A stretch of DNA of 64,000 nt. Source: Euryodendron excelsum. Taxonomy: Eukaryota; Streptophyta; Magnoliopsida; Ericales; Pentaphylacaceae. The stretch is from NCBI GenBank assembly GCA_033060915.1, contig CM065394.1, forward strand, positions 24,076,501 through 24,140,500. The letters run 5' to 3'. Below the pieces are notes generated by a model that was not told the origin of the DNA, searched no databases, and saw only the letters and a list, made by a program, of their open reading frames with translations. Positions 22,116-33,849 of this stretch are shown piece by piece. Each line of letters starts with the position of its first letter. Within the stretch, counting starts at the first letter, position 1. The position numbers and the translations under genes were made by a program.

Positions 22116-23100
22116 ATGGAGCTAAACGAAGATACCCTTACTCTAGATGATATTAGGGAACTCCCTGATAAGAAGGTCATAGAGGAACTCAAGAAGATTG
22201 AGATTGATAGGCTGGATAAGGAAAAGTATTTCATGATTGGTACATCCTTGCCAACCACAGAAGAGAGGGCCCTGATTAAATTGCTGACTAAGAACTTGGA
22301 GGTTTTTGCATGGACCTTAAACAAGATGCCAAGGATTGATCTCGAGGTGGCCTACCAACGGTTCAAGTAGATCCACAATGCCGACTTGTGGTACAGAAAG
22401 GTAGGCAAGCAGCAACATAACATGTTGACTCTGTAATTGAAGAGGTGAAAAGGCTCCTTGAAATAGGGGCAATACTAGAAGTCTACTATCCATGATGGCT
22501 GCCCAACACGATTGTTGTGAAGAAGAAGAATGGTAAATGGAGGGTCTGTGTAGACTTCACAGATCTGAACAAAGCATGCCCCAAGGACCCTTTCCAGCTC
22601 CTGAAGATTGACCAGCTGGTGGATGTAAAACTAATGGGCATGAGAGGATGAGTTTCATAAATACATATTGGGGATACCACTAGATCCCCATGCATGAAGA
22701 TGATCAAGAGAAGACAGCCTTTATCACGCCAAGAGGAATCTTTCGTTACAAGGTAATGCCCTTCAGATTTAAGAATGTTGGTGTTACTTACCAAAGATTG
22801 GTCATCAAAATCTTTAAACAGTACATCGATAATGTAGTGGAGGTTTACATCGATGACATGGTGGTAAAAAGCAAGATTGACAGAGATTGCCTTACAAATT
22901 TGAAGGTAGTTTTTGATACCCTAACGAAGTATAAGATAAGGCTAAACACCTTAAAGTATGTGTTTGGGGTCGGATCTGGGAAGTTTTTGGGGTTTGTGGT
23001 CACTCACTGGGGAATTAAGGCTAGCCAACGACCAAATAACTGCTATCCAGAACATCCAGTCCCCAAAGATTATCAAGGAAGTTTAGAAGCTAACAAGAAT
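22116..23100 (+). pseudogene. Reverse transcriptase domain, degenerate
   Basis: Diagnostic blocks remain: RVCVDFTDLNKACPKDPF (about 22540-22595), FITPRGIFRYKVMPFRFKN, and YIDDMVVKSK with the catalytic Asp pair (22846-22875). A pre-RT part (22116-22370) gives NLEVFAWTLNKMPRID (family: FAW...DMPGID). Between 22370 and 22690 stops break the frame (TAG at about 22368, TGA in the YP-stop-WLPN block). The enzyme copies the RNA into DNA in intact relatives. Confidence 0.8.
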
Positions 23101-23700
23101 GGTCGCTGCGCTCAACCGCTTCATAAGCCGATCTTCAGACAAGTGCCAACCATTCTTCCAGCTATTGAAGAAGCATGAATGTTTTAGCTGGGGAGCTAAC
23201 TACGACGTAGCCCTCGTTGAACTCAGAGCCTACCTAACCCAGACTCCACTCCTATCAAGCCCAGTTAAAGCTGAGGAACTCTACCTGTACTTGGCCATTT
23301 CTGAGCATACAGTAAGCGCCATGCTACTACGACAGCAAGAAGGTAACAAAAGCCAGTCTATTATGTAAGCAAAACCCTCTTAGGGGCATAAACGAGATAC
23401 TTACCCCTTGGAGAAGCTGGCTTTAGCCCTAAAGATGGTATCACGAAAGCTGGTACATTACTTTAGGGCACACACGATCAAAGTTCTAACTAATCATCAG
23501 CTGAAACAGCTTTTTCGAAGCCAAGTGGGTAGTAGAGCTCGGTGAATTCAACATCAAATACCAACCTAGGTCGGCAGTCAAGAGTCAGGTAGTTGTTGAC
23601 TTAATTGTAGAAATTTCATGTGAATTATGGCAGGAAACAAGAGGGGCAAAAGGCGCCGAACTCCCACTGAATAATCCGCAGCTAGAACCCTAGGATGTTT
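23100..23700 (+). pseudogene. Connection and first RNase H domain, degenerate
   Basis: The frame at 23099-23368 gives ALNRFISRSSDKCQPFFQLL and LSSPVKAEELYLYLAISEHT, the gypsy-type RT tail. The RNase H then shows RYLPLEKLALALKMVSRKLV and HYFRAHTIKVLTNHQL in shifted frames to about 23520. Frameshifts and stops are present. Confidence 0.65.
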
Positions 23701-24140
23701 ATGACCATTGGAGGCTCTTTGTTGATGAATCATCCAACAACAAGGGAGCAAGATCAAGCATAGTTCTCATTACCGCTGACGGGATGGCCTTAGAACAAGC
23801 CATCAAGTTAGAATTCACCGCTTCTAACAATGAGTCAGAATACAAGGCTTTGCTCACCGAGCTGTGCCAAGATATAGAACTAAGAATTACCAAGCTAGCA
23901 ATCTACTCAAACTCATAACTAGTGGTGAATCAGATAACCAGGGAGTACGCTGCTAAGAAAGACAGAATGGCCTAGTACTTAGCAAAAGCTCAGAAGCTGC
24001 TCAAGAAGTTTAAAGGGGCCAAGCTGTATCATATCGAGTGGGACAGCAATGCCCGTGCTGATACAATAGCAATGCTTACAGCAGCATTAAAGTTAGAATT
24101 GAAGAGAACAATTCATGTTGAGACCCTGGCTGCCCCAAGC
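23700..24140 (+). pseudogene. Second (archaeal-type) RNase H domain, Tat-lineage hallmark
   Basis: WRLFVDESSNNKGARSSIVL, then EFTASNNESEYKALLTEL and YHIEWDSNARADTIA keep the D...E...D/N pattern of the second, archaeal-like RNase H found between the first RNase H and the integrase in Tat/Retand elements. In-frame stops include TAA at about 23918 (Ser-Gln-Leu in relatives) and TAG at about 23972. Confidence 0.7.
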
Positions 24141-24149
24141 ATTTATCTT

Positions 24150-25420
24150 GAAGAACAACTTATGCTAGCCGTGGAAACCTTGGGCCTGTTTTGGATGGAC
24201 CCCATCATTGCTTACCTTGACAGGGAAAAGCTACCAGATGATAAGAATGTGGCCAGGAAAATAAAGTTTAAAGAGTTAAAATAATGGTTGTCACCTGATC
24301 GGTAGCTTTATAGAAGATCTTTCACAGGCGTCTATCTCCATTACATCCATTCAGAGAAGGTACAGGGAATACTTTATGAGGTTCACCAAAGGATCTGCAG
24401 GAGTCATGTTGGTAGGAGATCGATTACCCATCGAGCTATCTCACAGGGTACTAGTGACCTTATATGCAAAAGGATGTAGCCCAGTATGCGCTGAAGTGCT
24501 AGAAGTTCTCACTGTTGATCCATCAGCCTGTTAAGGACCTTAGTATAATCACCAGCCCTTGGTCATTTGCACAATGGGGACTAGATATAGTCGGCCCATT
24601 ACCTCAAGCTCCAGGGAACAAGAGATTTCTGATAGTTACAATTGACTACTTCACTAAATGGATAGAGGCAGAGCCATTGGCCACAATATGTGAAGTGGAT
24701 GTAAAAAGGTTCGCCTCAAGAAACATAATTACAAGGTTTGGCATCCTAAGGGCGCTGGTCTTAGATAATGGCATGTAGTTCTATGAAAACATGTTTAGGG
24801 TGTTCTGTTCTAAGCTGGGGATCAAAAACTACTATTCAATGCCAGCTTACCCGCAGTGTAATGGACAAGTAGAGATCTCCAACAAAATAGTGATGAATGA
24901 GATCAAGAAGAGGCTAGAAAAAGCAAAGGGTAGGTGGGTTGAAGAGCTCCCCAATGTCCTTTGGTCTTACAAAACTACCCCAAGGAGGTCAACAGGAGAA
25001 ACTCCTTACTCTACGGCCTACGGGGTAGAGGCTGTGATCCCTCTTAAGATTGGGTTGTCAACAATTAGGTCAGTTGCGTTTGACATAGGCTCCAATGAAT
25101 AAATGTTGGCCAAGGACCTTGATATCGTCAAAGAAAAGAGGGAATGTGTCTTGTTTAAGCTCATTGCCTATCACCAGCAACTCAGCCGATCTTACAATAA
25201 ACGGGTCCAGCCAAAAGTTTTTCAATCCAGAGACCTTGTACTAAGAAAGTACTGGGGCAACCAAGAACGCAGCTGATGGAAAGCTCGATCCTAATTAGGA
25301 AGGCCCATACAGAGTTGCATCCCAAGTCAGCATGGGGCCATACGAGCTAAAAACCATAGAAAAAGGACACCAGCTACCCCAACCTTGGAATGCACAGAAC
25401 TTAAAGAAATTCTACTAGTG
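24150..25420 (+). pseudogene. Integrase domain, degenerate
   Basis: The N-terminal HHCC region is badly eroded (EVHQRICRSHVG near 24380). The core is clear: FAQWGLDIVGPLPQAPGNKR, ALVLDNGM followed by TAG where relatives have DNGTQF, and NGQVEISNKIV, which supply the D, D and E of the catalytic triad. The next frame has LWSYKTTPRRSTGETPYS. The C-terminal part reads KVFQSRDLVLRKYW. It ends near 25420. In intact copies it inserts the cDNA and leaves the 5-bp duplication seen here. Confidence 0.8.
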
Positions 25421-25535
25421 ATGACCTGGTTTGAAGTTAATCTTTTTAGTATCGGGGTGTAACGTGTTATATTAGTTACTTTCTGTATAAATCAAGAATG
25501 AGTTTTGCATATATATGGTGTGTAAACATATGGTA

Positions 25536-26060
25536 ATCAAAACAAAAACTAAGTAAAGATTCTTGGTTCTGCCTAAGTTAGGCAGGTCAGCCAATAAAGG
25601 CCAAATCAAAAACCAAATGAAGATCCTTGGTCCTGCCTAGGTTAGGCAGGTCAGCCATTAAAGGCCAAATCAAAAACCAAGTGAAGATCCTTGATCCTGC
25701 CTAGGTTATGCAAGTCAGCTAATGAAGGCCAAATAAAAAACCAAGTATTAAAGTTTAGTCCTACCTAAATTAGGTAGGTCGACTAATAAAGGCCAAATTA
25801 AAAACCAAGTGAAGATCCTTGGTTCTGCCTAGGTTAGGTAGATCGGCTAATGAAAGCCAAATAAAAAAAAACTGAATGTTAAAGCTTGGTCTTGTCTAAG
25901 TTAGGCAAGTCAACCAATGAAGGCCAAAGCAAAAACCAAGTGTTTGACCTTGGTCTTGCCTAAGTCAGGCAAGTCGGCCCAAGAACAACCAGAATCATTA
26001 AAAACTAAGTCTTTTACACTTCGTCCTGCCAAGTCAAGCAGGTTGGCCCAAGTATGGCCA
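25536..26060. repeat. 64-bp tandem array, each unit with a palindromic core
   Basis: Eight units downstream of integrase. Palindromic cores start at 25570, 25634, 25698, 25762, 25826, 25893, 25957 and 26026, so the spacing is 64 bp for most. The core is TGCCTAGGTTAGGCA (6-bp arms). The unit at 25762 reads TACCTAAATTAGGTA: both arms changed together. The array fills the region between the pol genes and the antisense ORF. Confidence 0.85.
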
Positions 26061-26423
26061 AACTATATAAAAGCTATCTTTTTTATAGTTTTGCTTGAGT
26101 TAAGGATGTCGGCTTGAGGATGGCTAACCTCAAGTATTTTGCACCTAATCATGACTAAGTTTTTAACGACAGCCCTACAATGGCCAAAGGTCATAAAAGT
26201 ACTTAAGTATAAAAAGCAGTAAATCAAACAACAATGGAGCAGAAAAGAAGTTTTTTCACATTTAGAAAATCTTTTTACAGTAAAGTTACCCAAAGATTAC
26301 AAAAGAGTTATGGACGGGAAAGTAGAATGCCCTAAATCTTAGGGGCAAGATCAGCAGGGAGATTGGAGGAGGTAAGGACCACTTCAATTGCATCATCAGT
26401 AATCTCAACAATCTCTAAAGCTT

Positions 26424-26439
26424 GGGGGGGGGGGGGGGG
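26424..26439 (+). repeat. Poly-G run of 16
   Basis: Sixteen G, then TGGGG. Length may be unreliable in an assembly. It sits just before the end of the antisense ORF region. Confidence 0.8.
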
Positions 26440-26991
26440 TGGGGCGCAGTATTAATGCCAGTAACCTCAGTAACGTTAGTAACTTCAGTGACACGACAAA
26501 CTTAAGTAATGTAGGCTTCCCCAATCTGAAAGGGAGCCACCTCGGTGTCTTTAAGGATGGCCTCATTAGGAAGCAGCCAAGGGATGTTCTTCCACAGTGG
26601 ATCCACCAACGAAACCTTCAGTGCGGTGAGGGCAGCCACCCAACAGTCCTTGAAGATCGCATTTGTCATTCGAAGGATCTATTACATATAGTCATCCCTA
26701 GCTTTTTCAAAACCATCCTTAAAACTTGCCTCCTTTAAGGATGGGAGCTCGGCCTTCATCTTTTTGACCTCTTCCTTGGCTTAATTAAGCTCTTGGTTCC
26801 TCTGTGTTAGCCCAGACAAGGTGGTCGCCATGGCATATTTGCTCTTTTTTTTAGCTCAACATTTGCGTTAATTGTGACCTCCTTGTTAGCCCAGGCCTTC
26901 AGCTTCAGAGCACCATGTTGTTACCTTAGTTCCTTATCCATAACTGCAAAGCGGGATATTGCCTTATAAGCCTGGAAAGCAGCTTGAAAAT
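26440..26991 (-). pseudogene. Antisense ORF of the Tat/Retand element, C-terminal part
   Basis: The minus strand, read leftward from 26990, gives AFQAYKAISRFAVMDKELR, then KLKAWANKEVTINANVELKK and a coiled-coil-like KMKAELPSLKEASFKDGFEK. It ends with NAIFKDCWVAALTALKVSL and IPWLLPNEAILKDTEVAPF. Stops and shifts interrupt it. It is the continuation of the ORF that starts near 33548, separated by the solo LTR-A at 26992-31837. Antisense ORFs of this layout (helical C-terminus) are known in Tat/Retand elements; their role is not established. Confidence 0.55.
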
Positions 26992-28302
26992 TGTAAGCAC
27001 CCCATTTTTGCCCGCTCGACAATCTCCAGCCTGATCGAACTCCTTTTTAAAACCCCATAGGAATATCCAAGCCCAAATCAACTTTCAGACCTCTATCCAA
27101 TCAGTTAACCACTTCTAGGGCCGGCTGGGCCTAACAGAGGCCTAACAACCAAACCTGCCCCTTGAGCCTCCAGGCACGTCTTGAGAAAGTTTAAAATCCC
27201 TCAAGACGGTAAATCCACCTTGCCAAAGTATTCCTAAATGGTTAGGCGTTTTCAACACGCCATCTTGTCCAATTCCAATCCCATTCCAGTCAATTCCGTT
27301 CAAGATGACCGTTTTGCCCTTGAACGCCCGAACACTGTACAAATCCCAGCAAACAACGAAAACATATTTAAGACAATCCCTGAACAATTCAGCACACTTA
27401 ACTCACCCTTCCAATCCATTCTGACCTTTTTCAACCAATCATGGTCGAAATGACCGTTTTACCCCAAGCGACCCGAATGAGCCCCGAAACTTCACCGGCC
27501 CTAGGTATTGAACGACGAGTCTTATCATATACCTTTGTTTAACCTAAGGTGGATCTCACAACTCCAAACACTCTTGACTCAACAAAAGTCCCCTTGGAGC
27601 GTCTCGTAGACGCTCTGCCAAGGTTGACTTTTTTACCCATTCCCTAGTTATGACGCACTGTCAAACGACTTGAGAAATGCGTAAACTAGGAAATTTCCAA
27701 AAATTCGTCCATAGGTCTTTCCATTGATATGGCTCGATTGGATAGATCACTTCCTAAAGCCCCTCATCGCATGGCTCAAAAACTGCCACTTTTAGTAACC
27801 TTTGGAGCATCTCACAGACGCTCATCCAATATTAACTTTTTTTCCAATTCCGTGATTATAATGCACCGTCAAACAACTTAAGAAATGCATACAATAGGAA
27901 ATTCCCAAAAGTATTTTCAGAGCACTTTTCATTAGTACAGTCCGATCGGAGAGATCGCTTCCCGAAGGCCTCGATCATGCAGCACACAAAAGGCTACTTT
28001 TGGACCCCCATGGAGCATATCATAAACGCTCTGCAACAATATATTTTCGTGCACACTTCCCCAGATGATATCTCACACTTCTAAATACATTTCAAGCTTT
28101 TTGAAAACTCAAAAGTTCACGAGAAACCTAAGAGAACACCATGAACATGACTGATTTCCCGAATCCTTTTCGATTGGCACAATTATCAAGGCGAAGTTTA
28201 AACAAACATTCCTAGTGACGGAGCGTATGCTACATGCGCCTAGATTTTGATAAGATCAACAAAACTTTGCTTGCCCCCTAAGATTTAGCCAGTGCATGGA
28301 GT

Positions 28303-28312
28303 GCCACGTGGC
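28303..28312. promoter_or_regulatory. G-box in solo LTR-A U3
   Basis: GCCACGTGGC, 100 bp upstream of the TATA box; the same site extends to a 14-bp palindrome at 4011-4024. Confidence 0.5.
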
Positions 28313-28411
28313 CTTCATTCTGTGGAATAATACCGACGTATATAGCACATGCACTTGTGTAAATTTTACACAGGTTCATGTCCTACATGCGCTAGTGTCC
28401 AAAATTTTGCC

Positions 28412-28419
28412 TATAAATA
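28412..28419 (+). promoter_or_regulatory. LTR-A TATA box
   Basis: TATAAATA in the context TTTTGCCTATAAATATAGGCC; the conserved context defines the plus orientation of this solo LTR. Confidence 0.6.
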
Positions 28420-29827
28420 TAGGCCTTCCCCTTTGTATATTTCATAATAAAAATTTGCAACGAAACTTTACACAAACAACTCTAAAAATTTGAAACCCTC
28501 CATATATCTCTCCCTCTAAACACTTAGGTTGTATTTCACCTCACTCTAGCCCATACACCTCACCTACAAAGCCTTTCATGCCATAGAAGACCTTATTCCA
28601 GCCCTTTCTGAGGCCATCTAAGCTCAATTCAAAGCATCTATGGAAGTTTGAGAGTTTTTGAAGGCAAAAGGTGGAATTCCCTTTTACATTTTTGTCATCC
28701 CCCACTCCTCTCTTCTCCCTCCTAGCCTACTTAGACTATTCTCTATTTTAAACCCCATCTTCTACCCCCCCATTCTTGCATGTTTGAAACAAGAGAGCAC
28801 CTAATTCATGCCTAGAGGAAAGCTTGTGAGAACCACTGTGTAAGGGGATCTCTCACTAGCGTACTTTAAGATAATATGGCCTTGGAGCACCTAAATTATG
28901 TGGTGTGACCTCTACCCTTTATATGGTTTCGTAACCCCCTTTGCATATGACTATCTTGTTCATGTTTTGTGTGCTTGGCTTTATTTTTATGTTTACAACC
29001 ATGTTTTTCAAACCTTTCACTATCCCCATTTCTATGACATTTTCAAGCTCCTTTTTCAAAGGTTCTCTTAAAAGTGGTTCGAAGAGTTGGTCCCTTGAAA
29101 TTTAGGACGAGACCCTAAGTAATCATGTCTTAAAAAAGCTCCTTCTTAACCCCTAACTCACATTTTTGCATTATTGCATTTCAACTTGCATACAAATGGT
29201 TTTCATACTCTTTAATTTCTAAGACTTTCATTTTCTCAAGCTTAGTGGTTGGAATGGCCCCATGGAATCCTGTCTTGAGTGATCTTCCTTATTATTGGCC
29301 ATAAGAACCCTATCTTATTAGAATGGTTCCCTTCTCGTTTTATTCTTGTATGAAAATGATTTTTAAACTCTTTGATTGATAAGGCTTCTATCCTCCCAAG
29401 TTTAGTGGTTGGAATAGCCCCATAAAACCCTCTCTTGAGTGGTCTCCCTTTACATTGGCTATAGGAACCCTAACTTGTTAGAACAATTTTCTCTTTTAAA
29501 AATGGTTTTCAAAACCTTCTTCTTAAACACGGTTTTCAAAAGTTCGTTCTCTCCATCTTTACATTAAAAGTGATCTTCCAAAAGTTGTCATTATTATGTT
29601 GATTCTTAAAGTTCTTACTTTTTTCAAGATAAAGGTTATAATGGTCCTAAGGAAACCTTTTTCGGAATGATTTTTAAACATCAACCATATAAACCATATA
29701 CTTGACTAGAGTTAATTTTCATGGAAATGATCTGCAAAAGGTTTCTTTCCAAAAGTCCTTTGTATAACATGATTTGTTTTCCAAAACCCCTCTAAAAAAT
29801 GCATAAAACCACCTTTCTAAAACCTCT

Positions 29828-30122
29828 TTCCAACCATAGGTTAACCTAATCCTAATACAATCCATCCTAGGTTAACTTGACCCCAGGACAACCAAACCCT
29901 AGGATAACCTAACCTTAGTTAGTTAACCCTAGGTCATCTAAAACCTAGGTTAACCTAACCCAAGTTAGTTAACCTTAGGTCCCCTTAACCCTAAGTTAAT
30001 CTAACCCTAGTTAGCCAACCCTAGGATAATCTAACTTTAGTTAGTTAACCCTAGGTTGCCTTAACCCTAGGTTAACCTAATCTGAGTTAGTTAACGTTAG
30101 GTCAACCCAACTTAGGTTAGTA
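29828..30122. repeat. CCTAGGTTAACC minisatellite in solo LTR-A
   Basis: About nine or ten imperfect units of CCCTAGGTTAACCTAACC-like sequence, including AGTTAGTTAACC words, with a period near 32 bp. Self-complementary words (GGTTAACC, CCTAGG) recur in every unit. The reverse-complement array is at 14318-14512. Confidence 0.65.
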
Positions 30123-31837
30123 AGTTTCAAGATTCCAATTCAAAAATCCCTTTTCAAATGATCTTTCAACTCAAAAAGTATTTTCAAAACATATTTTCAA
30201 AACGTCCCACTCTCTTAAGATTTCAAAAATCAATTCCAAAATTTTTTCAAATATCCCCACACTCTATCTTCAAAAATGTCTCCAAGAAGTTCTCTTAAAC
30301 TTGTCTCAACTAAGATAGCTAGATACTTAACATTTTTCAAAAACCATTTTCAAAATGATTTCAAAAACTCACAACTCTAAGGTTTTGCTACTCCTTTTAT
30401 GGTTAGGGATTCCAAAGGAAGGTGATACATTAGGTACAACCTTCAAGGTTGGCCATATTAGGGTTCCAAAACCCTAAGTGTTCTCAAAAGCTCTTTTCAA
30501 AAATGATCTTCAAACATCACATTCTTAAAGCAACCCTAATCGGTCTATGGTTAGGATTGGTCAAGTGTAAGTGAGATATTCAAGTAGGGTTCTATAGCCC
30601 TAAAGTTTCAAAAACCAAATAGAAATCTCCAGCCCCTTTTTCAAACATGTCTTCAAAACTCATAACCCTAAAAAAGTTTAGTTCTTCAATGATTAATCTC
30701 TCGAAGGTGATAAAATATTTAACATGCCTTTCATAAGATATATGAAAACTATTTTCAAAAATCACTTTCAAAAAGCTTTTTTAAAGACAAGTTTACAAGA
30801 GTATTTCCAATCCCAATCTCTACCTCCAAAGTTTTCAAAACAAGACTCCAAAACTTTTCTAAAACTCCCTTTAGTTGTTTCATAATCACTTCAAAACCCC
30901 CTTGATTCAAATTAAAAAATATTCAAAATCATTTTCAAACCCAATTTCAAAAACAATTTAAACATTCCAAGTCCTAATTCAAAGGCTTTTTTCTAAAACT
31001 CTCAAGTTCTCTTTTTCCAAAGACCCCAAAGTGTCTTCACACCTTTCCAAAGACCTCAATGTGTCTTCAAAACATTTCAAATGCCCTAATGTGCCACTTT
31101 TCTATCAGGCTCTTGCCCAAACTATGAATGACCTGATTCTCACCAAATGAGATATGTAAGCAACCTGAAATGGTGCGGTCATAACTCTTATTTCAACCCA
31201 AGTTCCATTTCCAAAACTTTTTATCCATTTAAGATTTCTATTTCAAACTCCTTCAAAACTTTCACGTTTTCAAACTTCTTCCAAAACTTGTATCATGCAT
31301 CATTCATCTGAAAAGTGATGACTAAACCTCATTTTTAAGACTCTAAAGTAGATATTAAGTGGATGATGGTAACTGGTTATTCTAGTGAGTGAACAAAGGG
31401 TGATTAGACATGTAGGTATCGAAAGGGCAGGGTAGGGTGATGATCTTAGGATGTCTTCCCTACACGTAACCAACCCCCGGACCATAGATTTCTGTTTTCA
31501 AAAGACCACAATTGAGTTATTTTCAAAAAGGGCTTAAAATCTTTCCAAAGGTTGCCAAACAACCTATTTTCTTAAAAACCCTCTCTCAAGGGAGTTTTTC
31601 CAAAACCTTTTTCTAAAACCCTAAGTTTAATCTTCAGATTATACTTAGTCTTAGGTGACCTAACTCACCTTGATCAAGTTAGGTGGCAACTCCTATTTTT
31701 CTAAAACAAGCCCTTAATCAAATCTATTTCGAGTTCAAACCTAGTCACACTCGTCCTTCTAGGAGAATGAGTTCTAATGACAGAGTTCCATGTTTTTTCT
31801 GAGCCGAAAGGACTTGGTTAAAAAATGGGGCGCGACA

Positions 31838-33548
31838 AAAATAGAGAAAAATGGTTAGGGTAGCCTGGAAAACAGAGAAAAAAGAGGGAGGTGACTAAAG
31901 AGATCGGCAAGCACACTCATCGACAGACTATGATATACCACTCTCATGAAGATCTTTTGGTTGGTCGCTAGCCTCGGCATCTCTTGGTCCCGAGGCAAGA
32001 TAGCTCCTTCAACCAGCCCCACCGCAACAAAAGGATCAGCTAGACCATAATCAAGGGTGGTTATCAGCATGTGCCAACCATTGGTTGAATCACGATCTTA
32101 AACACCAGCCTAGTATCCAGCTCAATAGATGCCAACTTGGCCTAGTGAGCTCTGGGCTTTTCGATAGACCTCTCTATTGACGGTATGCTAGCTCCAGCTG
32201 CAGCTTCAAAGGTGGCCGATGGCAAAGCACAGGCAGTTGAGTAGTGTTGCCCCTGGTTGAGGATCCCTATACACATTTTGCCTACTTCCTAGCAATTATA
32301 GCCACCAAGCTTTGTGTCTGCATATTGCCTAGCCCGTCCTCCCTCTTAGAGCTCAAAGAGATTTGTTACCTGAATTGGCAACTAGGTCAGTGGTTTGGAA
32401 CTACCTCCGGAGTGGAGGTCAATAATGATGTAAACGATGAAGTGGGGCTCGAACTGGGCTCGTCCTCCTCGTCAGAGATTTTGATTGAGGATTTTGGTGG
32501 TTGAGGCGAATCTCGCCCAGATGAAGACGATGACTTAATAGTAACAGTTTTTTCTTCCACCTCGACAAGTGTGGTGGCAACTATGACTCGGGTGGAATTA
32601 TGAATGTAGGGGATTGTAATGCCCTCTAGGGTGTTCTCAAAGTCGTTGTTTTCCCCTTGCACCTTCAGTGTAGTGATGAAGTCATCTGAGATGCCTTCGG
32701 TTGTTGAGAACAACTGGTAATAAATTGGGTAAAGTAAAAGAATATGAGTAGCTTTGCCGACTCCCTGTTGTGGCCCTACACCTTTGTAAGCCCAAATTCT
32801 CTCCAATAATGGCAGGTTAACTTCGAGATGCTCGTATTGCTTCTTGGGTTTGGTATGTTCACCTGGAAACAAAAGGAGTGCAAATGTAAAATCGGAAGAG
32901 AAAATAGAAACAATAACTAAGTGGAAAAATTAGACGTGCTAAGTGTGGACCTGGTGCGCCGGGCTTCCTAAGGCAACGCCAGTTGGGTCGTTGAGTCTCA
33001 GGGATGTCCCCATACTCCCAAGGGCCCGAGATCCACACCATAAGATCATCCACCCCCTTTCCCGCATCAAGAAGGGTTTAGAGGATCTCCCTATTCTTAT
33101 GCTTGTAATGGAAATAGTATTTTTATAGTCATTGTCGACTTTCACAAGTGTGTAGTAGTACGAAAACTTGTGGATGCCTATTTCCACCCTGAGAACGCAA
33201 TTGAGCTCTACTATACCCATTACTATCCTAAAGACGTTGGATGCTAACTGAGCGGGGTATAGCTGATAGTGCCTAAGGAACCAAAGCAAGAACGGGTGCA
33301 AATGGAACCTCAACATGACACTCAACTATGGCTATTAATGAGAAAGACATTCCCATGTTCATCTCATACATACAGAATTCGTCATGATCGGCCAACTTGA
33401 TATCAACTCCTTGTGGGAATTGATACCATGACTTAAAAGTAGCGATGGCCCAGGGAGTATTAAGCATGTTCTTAAGTCGTGCAGCCATTGCAATGTGGTC
33501 AATAGTGTGAAATGTGCAAAGAGAAGAACTAGGTAGAGTCTTGAACAC
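31838..33548 (-). pseudogene. Antisense ORF of the Tat/Retand element, N-terminal and middle parts
   Basis: The minus strand from ATG near 33548 reads MFKTLPSSSLCTFHTIDHIA ... DHDEFCMYEMNMGMSFSL. After a frameshift near 33300 comes FHLHPFLLWFLRHYQLYPAQ and NVFRIVMGIVELNCVLRV, the pattern of the 'putative gypsy-type transposon' domain (Pfam Transposase_28 as I recall it). The next segment (32872-32387) has PLLERIWAYKGVG and ends in a Ser/acidic stretch (SSIKISDEEDEPSSS). A further block (32070-31855) reads MRVVYHSLSMSVLADLFS. A possible intron lies at about 32873-32950, ending TTTGTTTCCAG. Overall it is coding in origin, broken by shifts and by the solo LTR. Confidence 0.65.
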
Positions 33549-33627
33549 TTACAGAAGGCAGATCGACTCTCTCTCTCGGCAGTTCTCTTCAAAACAAAGG
33601 TGAACCAGTCCTCTGAAGAAATGGGTT

Positions 33628-33637
33628 CTTATATAAG
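33628..33637 (-). promoter_or_regulatory. Candidate TATA box for the antisense ORF
   Basis: CTTATATAAG is palindromic and on the minus strand reads TATATAAG in the context GCTCTTATATAAGAACCC. It is 80-90 bp upstream of the antisense start at 33548, a normal plant TATA-to-ATG distance. Confidence 0.45.
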
Positions 33638-33849
33638 AGCTAGGCGTTGTTTCAAAACCCTAAAAGCGGCTGTATCATTACTTTCGAATTAAGACGTCGC
33701 CTCAACATTTAATGGAAGGCTGCCTTTTAGCAGCTGAACAAATCAGGCAGCAAACTGTGAAAAGGCGTTTGATGACAGTCCATGATCATTAACGAGGTGA
33801 CATGCAGGTACAACCCTTGTCCCCTAAGCTCAGCCAAACAGGGCGCAAG

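Larger units (their letters stand above)
26992..31837 (+). mobile_element. Solo LTR-A (Ogre-like gypsy), 4.8 kb, TSD AAAAT
   Basis: It runs from TGTAAGCACCCC to GGGGCGCGACA, flanked by AAAAT on both sides (26987-26991 and 31838-31842). It is the cleanest copy of this LTR. It has U3 from 26992, a G-box at 28303-28312, TATAAATA at 28412-28419, then a long R/U5 with a TTAACC-type array at 29828-30122 and the GTGGCAACTCC block near 31681. No internal region is attached, so it arose by LTR-LTR recombination. It splits the antisense ORF of its host element. Confidence 0.9.

Noticed and set aside
25536..26060. Evenly spaced 64-bp repeats suggested a CRISPR-like array
   Set aside because: The repeats are degenerate over their whole length with no unique spacers, lie inside a plant retrotransposon, and no cas-like gene is near.
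26424..26444. G-quadruplex regulatory element
   Set aside because: A single homopolymer run of 16 G with no loops, possibly length-inflated by assembly; no conserved context.
29828..30122. Interstitial telomeric repeat
   Set aside because: CCCTAA words are present but not at 7-bp period; the units are about 32 bp and palindromic.
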